64,000 nucleotides of DNA from an uncultured Methanoregula sp. (GTDB taxonomy: Archaea; Halobacteriota; Methanomicrobia; Methanomicrobiales; Methanospirillaceae), in NCBI RefSeq assembly GCF_963677065.1, contig NZ_OY781872.1:2351419-2415418 (forward strand). The letters run 5' to 3'. Of the stretch, positions 55,685 through 64,000 are shown one piece after another (within the stretch, counting starts at the first letter, position 1; each line of letters opens with the position of its first letter). The notes under the pieces were generated by a model. That model did not search any database, was not told where the DNA came from, and was given only the letters and a program-made list of their open reading frames with translations. Made by a program: the position numbers and the translations under genes.

Positions 55685-56287
55685 TTACCGGATCTTTGCT
55701 GCTGCAATACCGGCGAATTGTTTTGCCGTTTCGAAATCGGTTGCCGTACCATTGGTCCAGAAGTCCTGGTACACATCTTTCTTCACAAACGAGATCAGGT
55801 ACATCTGGGTGTTGTCGGATCTGTCGGTGATCTTCAGCGCACGGCTGGAATCCCCGATGGTTGAGAGGGGTATTTCCTCGAACGTGAGATTTGCATCATT
55901 CTCGCTGATGGTCCAGTTTTTGTAGATATTTACGGTGTCAGGGACGATGAGCGAGATATTCTGTGCAGGATACACAGAGACGGTCTGGGAGATGACCGTT
56001 CCCGGGAGCGAGGCTGGATCGTTTTTCAGGTAAAGGGCATACGATCCTTTCTTCCACCCGTGGTCGAGCGCCCACGAGCGCATCTCGGAGATATTTCGTT
56101 CGCCTTTTTCAATCACTGAAAAATTTGCCGGGAGATCCGAGGCCTGCAGGATGACCTGCGAGGGCTCGACTGCGGAGATGTTCCCGGCTGGGGTCGGGGA
56201 TTGCGATGTGCATCCGGCGATCCCGGCCGAGAGAAGGATAAAAAATATCGCCAGGAGGGCGAGAAGGGATTTTGCTTGCATTTTCAT
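55685..56287 (-). CDS. Lipoprotein of unknown function
   Basis: A 200-residue exported protein from the ATG at 56287 (a second ATG two codons later is equally possible). The hydrophobic helix ends in IAGC, a lipobox. The mature part is beta-rich, with an SQVILQASDLPANF opening and several sequons (NFS, NIS, NWT, NLT). I recall similar short lipoproteins from Methanomicrobiales but no named family. Probably monocistronic. Confidence 0.72.
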   Translation of the reverse strand: MKMQAKSLLALLAIFFILLSAGIAGCTSQSPTPAGNISAVEPSQVILQASDLPANFSVIEKGERNISEMRSWALDHGWKKGSYALYLKNDPASLPGTVISQTVSVYPAQNISLIVPDTVNIYKNWTISENDANLTFEEIPLSTIGDSSRALKITDRSDNTQMYLISFVKKDVYQDFWTNGTATDFETAKQFAGIAAAKIR

Positions 56288-56410
56288 ACCAATAATATAC
56301 CCCCGGGAAACGGATAATGATTGCCGGCCCGGTACACCCGGCATCAAACCGGAACCGGGGGTCCGGCGTTAAGACCCGGCCGGTCCATTACAGCCGGGCT
56401 TATTGAGGTC

Positions 56411-56812
56411 TTACTGTGAAATTTTTGCAGATCCATTTCCGGTTGCCTTGCCTGCCGTCCTGATGAACCACCCGACCCCGGCCGGGATCAGGAACATCAG
56501 GAGATAATACAAGAGCACGTGCGGGGCGTAATATGCTGCAGGCTTTAAGAGCTGCACGATGAAGAGGTAATCGAGCAGAACCGCTGCCAGCATCCAGGCG
56601 ATTCCCACGCCCGCGTAATACCGCATGGTGAGTGAAGGCCGGGTACGGAACCACCACCAGGTGACCACAATCGTGAAGGGGGTGAATATCATGGTGAGGA
56701 CAAGACCGAGGTCTGGTGCGAGCGGGGTGAAGTACAGGACCATGCCTGCAAGGTACCCGGCAAGCCAGAAGAAGATCCCAAGTCCCAGGGTATCCTTGAG
56801 GAGCAGATGCAT
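56411..56812 (-). CDS. Four-helix membrane protein
   Basis: A 133-residue protein from the ATG at 56812 (MHLLLKD); the frame reaches to 56878, but the earlier residues are polar and rich in His. Four membrane helices cover about 8-30, 33-52, 65-88 and 96-118, with a conserved-looking WWWFRTRPS loop between helices 2 and 3. The tail is short and polar. Family not recognised. Confidence 0.7.
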   Translation of the reverse strand: MHLLLKDTLGLGIFFWLAGYLAGMVLYFTPLAPDLGLVLTMIFTPFTIVVTWWWFRTRPSLTMRYYAGVGIAWMLAAVLLDYLFIVQLLKPAAYYAPHVLLYYLLMFLIPAGVGWFIRTAGKATGNGSAKISQ

Positions 56813-56924
56813 AGGGATCGTTGGGTGGCGGGAGTGATGATTTTTACCAAGAACATTAATGCATTGCCTCTGTATCATGGATAACCGATACGGGCCTTCC
56901 TGCCGGAAAAAAGGAGGGGATAAT

Positions 56925-58199
56925 CTATGCAGATGCTTCCTGGGGTGTCAGGGTCTGCGAGAACGGAATCCCGTCACCGGCAAAGTCAGATTCACCTGCA
57001 TCTTCGGCTGCATATTCTGCAGTGACTGCTGTTCCCTCAGGTAAATCGAGAGCTTTGGCTGCATCGACCAGTCCGGCCCCATAGAGCCAGTTGTTACCAA
57101 GGGGAGTTGCTGTTGAAATGATCTTTTGTTTGACATCCTGGTTGGTCCACTGGGGGTGGGCGCTGTACACGAGCGCTGCAACACCAGCCACGTGCGGGGT
57201 TGCCATGGATGTACCGCTATAGGTAGCATAATTCCCGCCCGTTACGGTTGAACGGATCTTGACTCCCGGTGCTGAAACACCGATATTGAAACCCGTACTT
57301 GACCAGATGGCGCGGCGGTTATGCTTGTTCACGGCAGCAACTGCAAGAACATTGTCGTACTTTGCCGGGTACCCCATTGTCTCACCAACACCGGTGACGC
57401 TTCCGCTGTTTCCAGCGGCAGCAACAATCAGGACGCCGTTCTCGGTTGCATTATTGACCGCATCATGCATAGCCTGCGAATCCCAGCTGGATCCAAGGCT
57501 CATGGAAGCCACTTTCATACTGTTGTTCTTTGCCCAGTAGATGCCCTCAACAACATCGCTCATGGAACCGTAGCCCCACTTGTCCAGGACTTTCACACCA
57601 TACAGGCGCACGCCAGGGGCGGTCCCGTAGATGCCTTTCTTGCTGCCGGTTGCGGCAATAATACCGGAACAGTGGGTTCCATGGCTGTTGTCGTCCATGG
57701 GATCGTTGTTATCGTCAACGAAATTGTAGCCACCGGCATAAACGTCCTTAAGATCCGGGTGAGTGTAATCGATACCGGTATCGATGACTGCCACCTTGAC
57801 ACCTTCGCCTTTATTGCCTGCTGCCTGGACCCTGTCAGCACCGATTTGCCGGATGTTGTAGGGCATGGTCGGGCCACCCAGGGCAGTGACAACATAATCC
57901 GGTTCAACATATTTTACATCCGGATTTGTTTTCAGTTGTGCAATCTCTTCATTGGAAAGATCGACAGCCACGGCGTGGATATCCGGGTACACATACTTGA
58001 CGGTCCCGATCCGGGAGATTGTGGTATAATCAGTTGCGGTTGTTGTGCCGGAATTCATCATGAATTTGACATCTGACCGATCACTGAACGTGACTGACGG
58101 AGTATCCTTGAACCCGACAATAACGGGTGTTGCCGATACGCCGGCGATGCAAAAGCTGCAGATTACCAGGGTTATGATGAACAGAGTATAGTTTTTCAT
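56925..58199 (-). CDS. Secreted subtilisin-family serine protease (S8)
   Basis: A 424-residue secreted protease. Signal peptide 1-23, then an I9-type propeptide (about 28-105, ending VKYVEPDY). The catalytic triad is Asp in VAVIDTGIDYTHPDL, His in NSHGTHCSGI and Ser in GTSMATPHVAG, with the oxyanion Asn in AAAGNSG. The C-terminal end is short and acidic and has no anchor. GAGGTG lies upstream of the ATG. It is the last of three co-directional genes; two secreted paralogues precede it (gaps of 17 and 30 bases), so they probably share one transcript and may modulate it. Confidence 0.95.
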   Translation of the reverse strand: MKNYTLFIITLVICSFCIAGVSATPVIVGFKDTPSVTFSDRSDVKFMMNSGTTTATDYTTISRIGTVKYVYPDIHAVAVDLSNEEIAQLKTNPDVKYVEPDYVVTALGGPTMPYNIRQIGADRVQAAGNKGEGVKVAVIDTGIDYTHPDLKDVYAGGYNFVDDNNDPMDDNSHGTHCSGIIAATGSKKGIYGTAPGVRLYGVKVLDKWGYGSMSDVVEGIYWAKNNSMKVASMSLGSSWDSQAMHDAVNNATENGVLIVAAAGNSGSVTGVGETMGYPAKYDNVLAVAAVNKHNRRAIWSSTGFNIGVSAPGVKIRSTVTGGNYATYSGTSMATPHVAGVAALVYSAHPQWTNQDVKQKIISTATPLGNNWLYGAGLVDAAKALDLPEGTAVTAEYAAEDAGESDFAGDGIPFSQTLTPQEASA

Positions 58200-58216
58200 G
58201 ATCTTTTACACCTCAT

Positions 58217-59101
58217 TCATTCGAGCCAGGATTCCGCCCAGAGCACGTCCCTGATTATCCGTCCGTTGTTGGCGTTCACGTTTACCGTCATGGGTGTAGT
58301 CGGGCTGGTTCCCCGGATTGAATCAAACGTGACGATCCAGACAAGAGTTTCAACATTCTGTGTCCGCATTCCAAGGGATAGGCTGATCTTCGGGTGGGAG
58401 ACGGTGATATCGGAAGGAACTGACTCTTCAGCAGCCTCCAGGGCTTCGGCCATGTCGATTTCAGGTTTGGTTGGTGCAAACAGGAGACGGTTGACGCCCC
58501 AGTAATCGATGACTTTGCCATTGTTCGCATTGACGGATACGTGGACAACGTTGGGCAGGGTAACTTCGGTCACAGGTTCATCTCCCCACCAGCTATTGGA
58601 TCCCACGTACTCTCTCCATATGAATGAATACTCACTGCCGGAGGTGGAGTTTATGAGTTTGTCTTCAACAAGGTACCATTTCTTGCCGTTGAATCCCGCA
58701 TACTTTTCAACTGCATAGGCCCTGGCATCGGCAAATGCCTGATCCCGGGTCAGGTTGATATGTTGGGAGTTTTTGTAGTTGCTGTTGAAATGTGCAAATT
58801 CCACATCGCCCGACTGCTGGTTCACCCAGAACCGGTCGTTGTCGGAGTAAAACGTGTAGTAATTCCCGATCGGGAGCCATTCTACATCATCGTCCACGAG
58901 ATCGAGTTCATAGTCCCCGACAAAGTCCTTGACAAAGAGCTTTGCCCGGTCTGCACTGACGGGGTAATTATCATGCACTGAAGCAATACCTGCACCTGAA
59001 CCGGCAGGGGTCATCGTGATCTCCTTTGCGAGAGCTGCAGGAACGCAGATCATCAGGCAGATCAGAACGAGCGGGAGTATTTTCCATCGAATTGTTGTCA
59101 T
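58217..59101 (-). CDS. Secreted PepSY/YcdB-like protein A
   Basis: A 294-residue exported protein with a signal peptide (cleavage near ALA at about residue 25). Its domain layout matches the upstream paralogue: a PepSY-like unit (YPVSADRAKLFVKDF, then a VNQQSGDVEFAHF strand), then an INLTRDQAFADARAYA helix followed by an HVSVNANNGKVIDYWGV strand, and a last NVNANNGRII strand. PepSY domains often inhibit or chaperone proteases. AGGAGG stands nine bases before the ATG. It lies 17 bases before the S8 protease. Confidence 0.82.
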   Translation of the reverse strand: MTTIRWKILPLVLICLMICVPAALAKEITMTPAGSGAGIASVHDNYPVSADRAKLFVKDFVGDYELDLVDDDVEWLPIGNYYTFYSDNDRFWVNQQSGDVEFAHFNSNYKNSQHINLTRDQAFADARAYAVEKYAGFNGKKWYLVEDKLINSTSGSEYSFIWREYVGSNSWWGDEPVTEVTLPNVVHVSVNANNGKVIDYWGVNRLLFAPTKPEIDMAEALEAAEESVPSDITVSHPKISLSLGMRTQNVETLVWIVTFDSIRGTSPTTPMTVNVNANNGRIIRDVLWAESWLE

Positions 59102-59131
59102 TTTTTTCCTCCTGAGAACGAAAACGTTCCC

Positions 59132-60076
59132 TTAAAAGCCGATCCAGTCCTCCGGCCAGACATACGAATCCCAGTAACTCATCGGGTTACCGTTCTGTCC
59201 ATCGACAAACACCAGCACCTTGACCGGCCAGCTGTAGTCCCCCCAGCGGTAATGATAGATGCCATTCATCTTGACATTATACATAAGGGTCTGGACATTG
59301 GTGGATCTGGTGATAACGGACAGGTATTCATCTTCAAGTCCGGTCCACTGCAGCCAGGAGTAATAATCCTCGCTGCTCTCCAGGGCTTCTGACAGGGTGA
59401 TACCAGGAGTAAGACTGACATTTATCGTCCGTTCGACATCCCAGAAATCAATAATCTTCCCGTTGTGCGGATTGACAGCAACGTGAACTACGCTTGGTGC
59501 CAGGACATTGCCCGAGATCTCGCGCCACGTGAAATAATACTGCTTGCTGTTATCCCACCACCGCTCGTACAGGCCTTCCCGTACAAGATTCCAGGTCTTT
59601 TTGGAAAATTCCGGATCTTTCTGGTTTGCATATGCTTTTGCCGCATCATATGCCTCGTCCCGGGTGAGATTGACCGTAGTTGAATTCACGGTATTTTCTC
59701 CCATATGGACAAACTCGATCTTACCGGTCTGCTGGTTCACTGCGTACTCGGAAGCATTCACGTACATCCGGTAGTAACTGCCAACCGGCAGGCCGTCGAT
59801 CCGGTACAGGACGGGGTCGACTTTAGGCTGACCGGTATAATCCTGTATGGCTTTCTTAGCTTCGTCCTGCGTGATCGGGTACTGGCCGCTTGTCGACAGG
59901 GCCAGTTGTCCCGGTTGCAGGGGCTCGGCCGGGGCATTTTCAAACGACGGGACATTCGGAATCTGGGACTCGGCTTTATACAAGCTCCAGTTTACCTGGA
60001 ATGCCGCTGCAGTTGATACTAATGCCAGACAGCACACTGCCACAACAAAAAATAATTTCCAATTTGGGATTCTCAT
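59132..60076 (-). CDS. Secreted PepSY/YcdB-like protein B
   Basis: A 314-residue exported paralogue of the preceding protein: signal peptide (about 1-25), PepSY-like unit (YPITQDEAKKAIQDY, then VNQQTGKIEFVHMG), NLTRDEAYDAAKAYA helix and HVAVNPHNGKIIDFWDV strand. The two proteins share order and spacing of motifs, so they arose by tandem duplication. A strong GGAGGT precedes the ATG. It opens the transcript that continues into the S8 protease. Confidence 0.82.
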   Translation of the reverse strand: MRIPNWKLFFVVAVCCLALVSTAAAFQVNWSLYKAESQIPNVPSFENAPAEPLQPGQLALSTSGQYPITQDEAKKAIQDYTGQPKVDPVLYRIDGLPVGSYYRMYVNASEYAVNQQTGKIEFVHMGENTVNSTTVNLTRDEAYDAAKAYANQKDPEFSKKTWNLVREGLYERWWDNSKQYYFTWREISGNVLAPSVVHVAVNPHNGKIIDFWDVERTINVSLTPGITLSEALESSEDYYSWLQWTGLEDEYLSVITRSTNVQTLMYNVKMNGIYHYRWGDYSWPVKVLVFVDGQNGNPMSYWDSYVWPEDWIGF

Positions 60077-60871
60077 ATCATTACCTCCAAAATCTCTTTC
60101 TGGCTATCGCCGAAAAGACTGACACTGATGGTCATGTCTTCACATCAGCCTCAAAATGACAAAAAGCGGTCGATAACTGAAATTTTTTTTGCAGTCATCA
60201 ACATATTAAGGGGTTTTGCGGAACTGATGGGTAAGAATATACAAAAAATTGCCGGAAACGAAATCTGGTATGCAATAGAGAGATTGGATAGTGTACGTGC
60301 ATAAAAAAATCTGCCCTGAATAAATCACCTTTTTATGCGGAAATCCGGTTTTATGTTATCGTGAAAACCGGGTTTGATTCTCTTTTCTTACGTATTCAGA
60401 AATTTGATTTTGACCATCAGGTTCTTCCAGAGAGATAAACAAATCCAGTTGTACATCTCCGAATCCCCGTTTTTGCACCTTTTTGCAAGTTGTCATTTCG
60501 GAATGCATTAACGTGCTGGGGTGCAGGCGGATTTCCGCAACCGGCCTTGAGCATAACGATTTTTACGGATTCCCGAAGAGATGGTCTTTTCAGTTCCTTG
60601 ATTGTCATCTGGTGTAATTTATTTGGGCTTCTTTATCGTATGATGCATCTGTGAGACTACAAAGGCCCGTCGATTATCCGGTCCAGTCCCAGGCAGGTTT
60701 TTACTAAAGCACCGGACCGGTGAACCGGGGTTCCGGTCAACCGGCTTCAAACCCATATGAACCGGAGAGGATGAGACCGGTTGGAAAAATCCCATAATGT
60801 ATACAATATTTATTTTATTTTTGCTTAATAGAAATTACAATTAATTAACTATAATAAGAAATACTACCCAT
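60077..60871. other. Long divergent intergenic region before modA
   Basis: About 795 bases between the PepSY-protein gene and modA, which diverge. A cluster of CCGG-rich repeats (60711-60770, including an imperfect inverted repeat near 60721-60739) and a very AT-rich block (60790-60870) with TATA-like elements and the near-palindrome AATGTATACAAT (60796-60807) lie before modA. These are candidates for promoter and operator. A 63-codon reverse frame near 60608 has no recognised content. Confidence 0.4.
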
Positions 60872-61726
60872 ATGAGCGATATGAAAGCAACACGATCTGT
60901 GCTTATCTGTACTCTCCTGGTCGTCTGCGCATTATTCGCAGCCGGCTGTACCTCATCACCGAACACGGGCACCCAGTCTCCGGCAGTTACATCCAACACG
61001 GCCACGCCGGCCGGTACCCAGGACGGCATCATCGTCTTTGCCGGGGCCGGCCTGAAAGCCCCCCTGGACGAGATCGGGACTGCCTTTACCCAGAAATACG
61101 GCATACCCGTGCAGTATAATTACGGGGGTGCAGGCACCCTTGTCACCCAGATGAACTTAACCCGCAAGGGCGATGTCTTCATGCCCGGATCCACCACCGA
61201 GTTCCAGATAGCAAAAGACCAGGGCCTGGTTACCACAAACGAACTTGTTGCCTACCATGTCCCGGTGATCGCGGTCCAGAAAGGCAACCCGAAAAATATC
61301 TCAGGCCTGAAGGATTTCGCGCAGCCCGGCCTGAAGATCGCCCTTGGCGATGCCAATGCAACGGCTATCGGGAAAGCAGGAACAAAGATGTTCAAACAGC
61401 TCAACATCACATCAGCCGTTGAGAAGAACGTGATAACCCGGACCCCGACCATCAACGAGCTCACGATCATCATGAACACCGGCCAGGCCGATGCTGCGCT
61501 CCTGACGCTCGACCAGATCGATGCTGCTAAAGTGGATGCAGTCACCATCCCGCTGAAGGATAATGCTATCCTTATCACGCCCATAGGCGCAACTACCTAT
61601 ACACGGAATACCGATGCAGCGGCAAAGTTCATTGCTTACGTTGCATCGGACGAGGGAAAAGCGTACTTTGCCAAGCACAACTTCCCCACCTACCCGGACC
61701 CGGTCTATGCCAATGTCAAGCCATGA
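60872..61726 (+). CDS. modA: Molybdate ABC transporter substrate-binding protein
   Basis: A 284-residue lipid-anchored binding protein (lipobox AAGC, Cys near residue 26; Thr/Pro-rich tether). The mature part begins IIVFAGAGLKAPL and has YNYGGAGTLVTQM and GDVFMPGST, the oxyanion-binding pattern of ModA-type proteins. Molybdate and tungstate, which methanogens need for formylmethanofuran dehydrogenase, cannot be told apart from the sequence. The start may be ATG 60872 or 60881. Its end overlaps trmO by 14 bases, so it heads a modA-trmO-modB-modC operon. Confidence 0.92.
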   Translation: MSDMKATRSVLICTLLVVCALFAAGCTSSPNTGTQSPAVTSNTATPAGTQDGIIVFAGAGLKAPLDEIGTAFTQKYGIPVQYNYGGAGTLVTQMNLTRKGDVFMPGSTTEFQIAKDQGLVTTNELVAYHVPVIAVQKGNPKNISGLKDFAQPGLKIALGDANATAIGKAGTKMFKQLNITSAVEKNVITRTPTINELTIIMNTGQADAALLTLDQIDAAKVDAVTIPLKDNAILITPIGATTYTRNTDAAAKFIAYVASDEGKAYFAKHNFPTYPDPVYANVKP

Positions 61727-62258
61727 GCAGACCCGGTGCCGGGAAAAACCCCCCCGTATAACGTTTGAACCGGTCGGGATCGCCCATTCGGGGCTCGCAA
61801 CAGCCGGAGCCCCGCCGTTCCAGAGTATCTTCTCACGGGAAGAGGGCGAGATCGAGATATTTCCGGAATTCCGGGAAGGGCTCAGGAACATCGAAGGGTT
61901 CTCCCATCTCATCGTCATCTCCTGTTTCGACCGGGCACAGCGCCGGGCCCTCACGGAGCAGCCGCTCCTGGATGCTGATATGGATCACGGCATCTTTGCC
62001 TGCCGGCACTTCAATCGTCCCAACCCGATCGGGATCTCGTACGTGACGCTTGTCCGGGTTGACGGGTGCCGGCTCATTGTCAGGGGCCTCGATCTCCTAA
62101 ACGGGACCCCTGTCCTCGATATCAAACCCTATGTCCCGGCATTCGACAGCATCCCTGATGCCCGGTCCGGCTGGGTATCCGAGGAGCATATCGGGCGGAT
62201 ACGCAAAACCAGTCTTGCTGCCGGAAAGGATCCCAAAAAACAGGACCGGCAGGGATAA
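61713..62258 (+). CDS. trmO: tRNA N6-threonylcarbamoyladenosine methyltransferase-like TrmO
   Basis: A 181-residue protein of the TrmO/YaeB family, from ATG at 61713 inside the end of modA. Family motifs are PVGIAHSG, the EGFSHL-like segment IEGFSHLIV, HFNRPNPIGIS and GLDLLNGTPVLDIKPYVP. TrmO adds a methyl group to t6A37 of tRNA from S-adenosylmethionine. Here it lies inside a molybdate transport operon, a link seen for TrmO-like proteins in other prokaryotes as far as I recall, so a function tied to molybdenum is possible. Confidence 0.88.
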   Translation: MSSHEQTRCREKPPRITFEPVGIAHSGLATAGAPPFQSIFSREEGEIEIFPEFREGLRNIEGFSHLIVISCFDRAQRRALTEQPLLDADMDHGIFACRHFNRPNPIGISYVTLVRVDGCRLIVRGLDLLNGTPVLDIKPYVPAFDSIPDARSGWVSEEHIGRIRKTSLAAGKDPKKQDRQG

Positions 62259-62275
62259 CCCCCGGATGATTGCTG

Positions 62276-63049
62276 ATGCGAAAGATCTTCCTTGCCATCA
62301 GCCTCATCCTCTTTTTTTGCATCAGTGCAACCATTCTTGGCCTGGTCTTCTATTCCCCGCTCACGGTTCTGGCTGCAAGTCTTGCAAACCCTGAAATCCG
62401 GTTCGCGATCGGGCTCAGCCTTGTAACAAGCGTGATATCGACCCTCGTCTGCATTGCAATAGCCATCCCGGTTGCCTATGCCCTTGCCCGGTACCAGTTT
62501 TTCGGCAAGCGGATCGTAACCCTTGTACTCACCCTGCCCCTGACACTCCCCCCGCTCGTGGCCGGTATCGCGCTTCTCCTCTTCTTTGGAACAACCCCGT
62601 GGGGAAAGGCGCTCGACCAGGCCGGCTTTGGGGTGATCTTCACCCCGCTTGGCATCATCGTTGCCGAGGTTTTTGTCAATATTCCCTACCTGATCCGGAT
62701 TTTGCGCTCTGCGTTTCTCTCGATCAATCCCCGGTTCGAATATGTGGCAAAGACGCTCGGGTGCACGGAGACCGGGGCGTTTTTCAAGGTTACGCTGCCC
62801 ATGGCCCGGCCGGGACTCGTTGCCGGATCTGTCATCACCTGGTCAAAAGCCATGGCAGAGTTCGGCGCAGTGCTGATGCTTGCCGGTGCCACGACAATGC
62901 GAACCGAGACCCTCCCGATTGCGCTGTACCTGAATATCTCGGGAGGAGACCTGGATCTCGCCGTTGCTGCTGCAACCATCCTTGTCCTGATCTCGGTTGT
63001 CACCTTGTGCGCTGTTGAATTCATTGACCGGGAGATCCATGTCTTTTAG
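62276..63049 (+). CDS. modB: Molybdate ABC transporter permease
   Basis: A 257-residue permease from the ATG at 62276 (a TTG at 62270 is also in frame). It has five or six membrane helices. The coupling loop carries the EAA-type motif EYVAKTLGCTETGAFFKVTLP, typical of binding-protein-dependent permeases; ITWSKAMAEFGA follows. It follows trmO by 17 bases and precedes modC by 13 bases. Confidence 0.93.
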   Translation: MRKIFLAISLILFFCISATILGLVFYSPLTVLAASLANPEIRFAIGLSLVTSVISTLVCIAIAIPVAYALARYQFFGKRIVTLVLTLPLTLPPLVAGIALLLFFGTTPWGKALDQAGFGVIFTPLGIIVAEVFVNIPYLIRILRSAFLSINPRFEYVAKTLGCTETGAFFKVTLPMARPGLVAGSVITWSKAMAEFGAVLMLAGATTMRTETLPIALYLNISGGDLDLAVAAATILVLISVVTLCAVEFIDREIHVF

Positions 63050-63062
63050 GAACGGAGCTGCC

Positions 63063-64000
63063 ATGCTGCAGATCGAATCCCTCTCGATTACGCTTGGGGA
63101 TTTTGTCGTCAGGGACATATCGCTTGAGATCCGGAAAGGAGAATATTTCATCATTCTCGGCCCGACCGGCGCGGGAAAGACCGTTCTTTTAGAGACGATA
63201 GCCGGCATCCACAAGCCCGGAAGCGGGCGGATCCTCCTGGACGGAGAAGAGATCACGGATGCTGAACCGCGCCTGCGCCCGATCGGGATCGTGTACCAGG
63301 ACTACATGCTCTTTCCCCATCTCACGGTCCGGGAGAACATCGCCTTCGGACTGCGCCAGAAAAAGATCCCGCCGGGTGAGCAGCGGGTCCTGGTGGAAGA
63401 GATCTCTTCCCTCCTGGAGATCTCCCACCTAGCCGGCCGGTATCCCGCAACCCTGAGCGGGGGCGAGCAGCAGCGGGTCAGCCTTGCCCGGGCCCTGGTA
63501 CTCAGGCCGGAGATCCTGCTGCTCGATGAACCGATGAGCGCCCTTGACGGCCGCACCCGGGAGAAGATGCGGAGGGAACTTTTTAGGATCCGGAGCCTCA
63601 CGGGAACGACCATTATCCAGATAACCCATCACTTCGACGATGTCTTTGCACTTGCCGGCCGGATCGCAATTATGCGGGAAGGCCGGATCGTCCAGGCCGG
63701 GGAGACATCGGAGGTCTTCCTCCATCCTGCCGATACTTTTGTTGCCGAATTCCTGGGAATCGGCAATATTATCCGGGGAAGCGCATCGGGAATGGGGAAC
63801 ATTACCCGGATCACTCCTGCCACGGGCCCGTCATTTGTAGCTGCTTCCGGAATTACCGGGAGCGTGGTTGCCACCCTGCATGCCGAGGACGTGATCCTGT
63901 CCGGAGAACCCTTTGCCTCCAGCGCCCGCAACTGCCTTCCGGGAACCGTTACCGAAATTGTCCCTTCCGGAAGCACGGTCCGGGTCATTCTCGATGCCGG
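63063..64000 (+). CDS. modC: Molybdate ABC transporter ATPase, 3' end beyond the window
   Basis: The frame from ATG at 63063 (GGAG upstream; an ATG at 63039 is also in frame) is open to the right edge, so about 312 residues are visible. It has Walker A GPTGAGKT (about 37-44), the signature LSGGEQQRVSLARAL (about 133), Walker B LLLDEPMSALD and the switch His in THHFDD. The C-terminal part (beyond residue 240) begins a TOBE/mop-like oxyanion-binding domain that is cut by the edge. Confidence 0.92.
   Translation, partial: MLQIESLSITLGDFVVRDISLEIRKGEYFIILGPTGAGKTVLLETIAGIHKPGSGRILLDGEEITDAEPRLRPIGIVYQDYMLFPHLTVRENIAFGLRQKKIPPGEQRVLVEEISSLLEISHLAGRYPATLSGGEQQRVSLARALVLRPEILLLDEPMSALDGRTREKMRRELFRIRSLTGTTIIQITHHFDDVFALAGRIAIMREGRIVQAGETSEVFLHPADTFVAEFLGIGNIIRGSASGMGNITRITPATGPSFVAASGITGSVVATLHAEDVILSGEPFASSARNCLPGTVTEIVPSGSTVRVILDA

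Noticed and set aside
60417..60608. 63-codon reverse frame before modA
   Set aside because: No ribosome-binding site or family resemblance; composition like the surrounding noncoding sequence.
60711..60770. CCGG-rich repeats as a CRISPR or attachment site
   Set aside because: The repeats are short, irregular and lack spacers of constant length; no integrase or tRNA gene is nearby.

Overview
The window looks like a chromosome segment of a methanogenic archaeon of the order Methanomicrobiales, close to Methanoregula. This rests on methanogen-typical families (DUF2193, DUF2180 and DUF2115-like proteins), large PAS-rich kinases with a response-regulator domain at the N-terminus, archaeal TATA-like boxes, oligo-T transcript ends and many secreted proteins rich in N-glycosylation sequons. 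It is inference from remembered protein families; no database was searched. No rRNA, tRNA, CRISPR array or intact insertion sequence was seen.

Left part (1-24 kb). A zinc-ribbon protein is cut by the left edge and is followed by a HIT hydrolase. Next come purL (with PurS-like domains fused in front) and purQ, a secreted chagasin-like lipoprotein, a two-domain iron-sulfur flavoprotein and RecQ. A four-gene island (10.1-14.0 kb) encodes a von Willebrand A protein, a PP2C phosphatase, a protein kinase with zinc-ribbon and FHA-like tail, and a HEAT-repeat protein; it resembles bacterial TerY-type phosphorylation triads. The reverse strand then carries a polyphosphate operon (ppk1, CHAD-HD protein, ppx/gppA) and a DUF2115-like gene. 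leuA-ilvB-ilvN form a tightly overlapping branched-chain amino-acid operon.

Middle part (24-51 kb). Four proteins begin with closely related receiver domains: a six-PAS kinase, a one-PAS kinase, a giant twelve-PAS kinase of about 1,995 residues, and a REC-PAS protein with no kinase. Between them lie a 4Fe-4S protein, a sequon-rich secreted repeat protein, a pirin, a DUF2193-DUF2180-aquaporin operon, a type B carboxylesterase lipoprotein, an MscS channel, a PKD-M50 protease fusion and an ASST-like propeller lipoprotein. An MNT/HEPN (MntA/HepT) pair has lost the canonical residues on both sides.

Right part (51-64 kb). This holds an AroK-like kinase, a flippase and an acyltransferase (surface polysaccharide), lipoprotein and membrane genes, a subtilisin-family protease behind two paralogous secreted proteins with PepSY/YcdB-like domains, and a molybdate transporter operon (modA-trmO-modB-modC) cut by the right edge. 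Two intergenic regions (near 48.8 kb and 55.3 kb) contain strong predicted stem-loops that no recognised gene explains.
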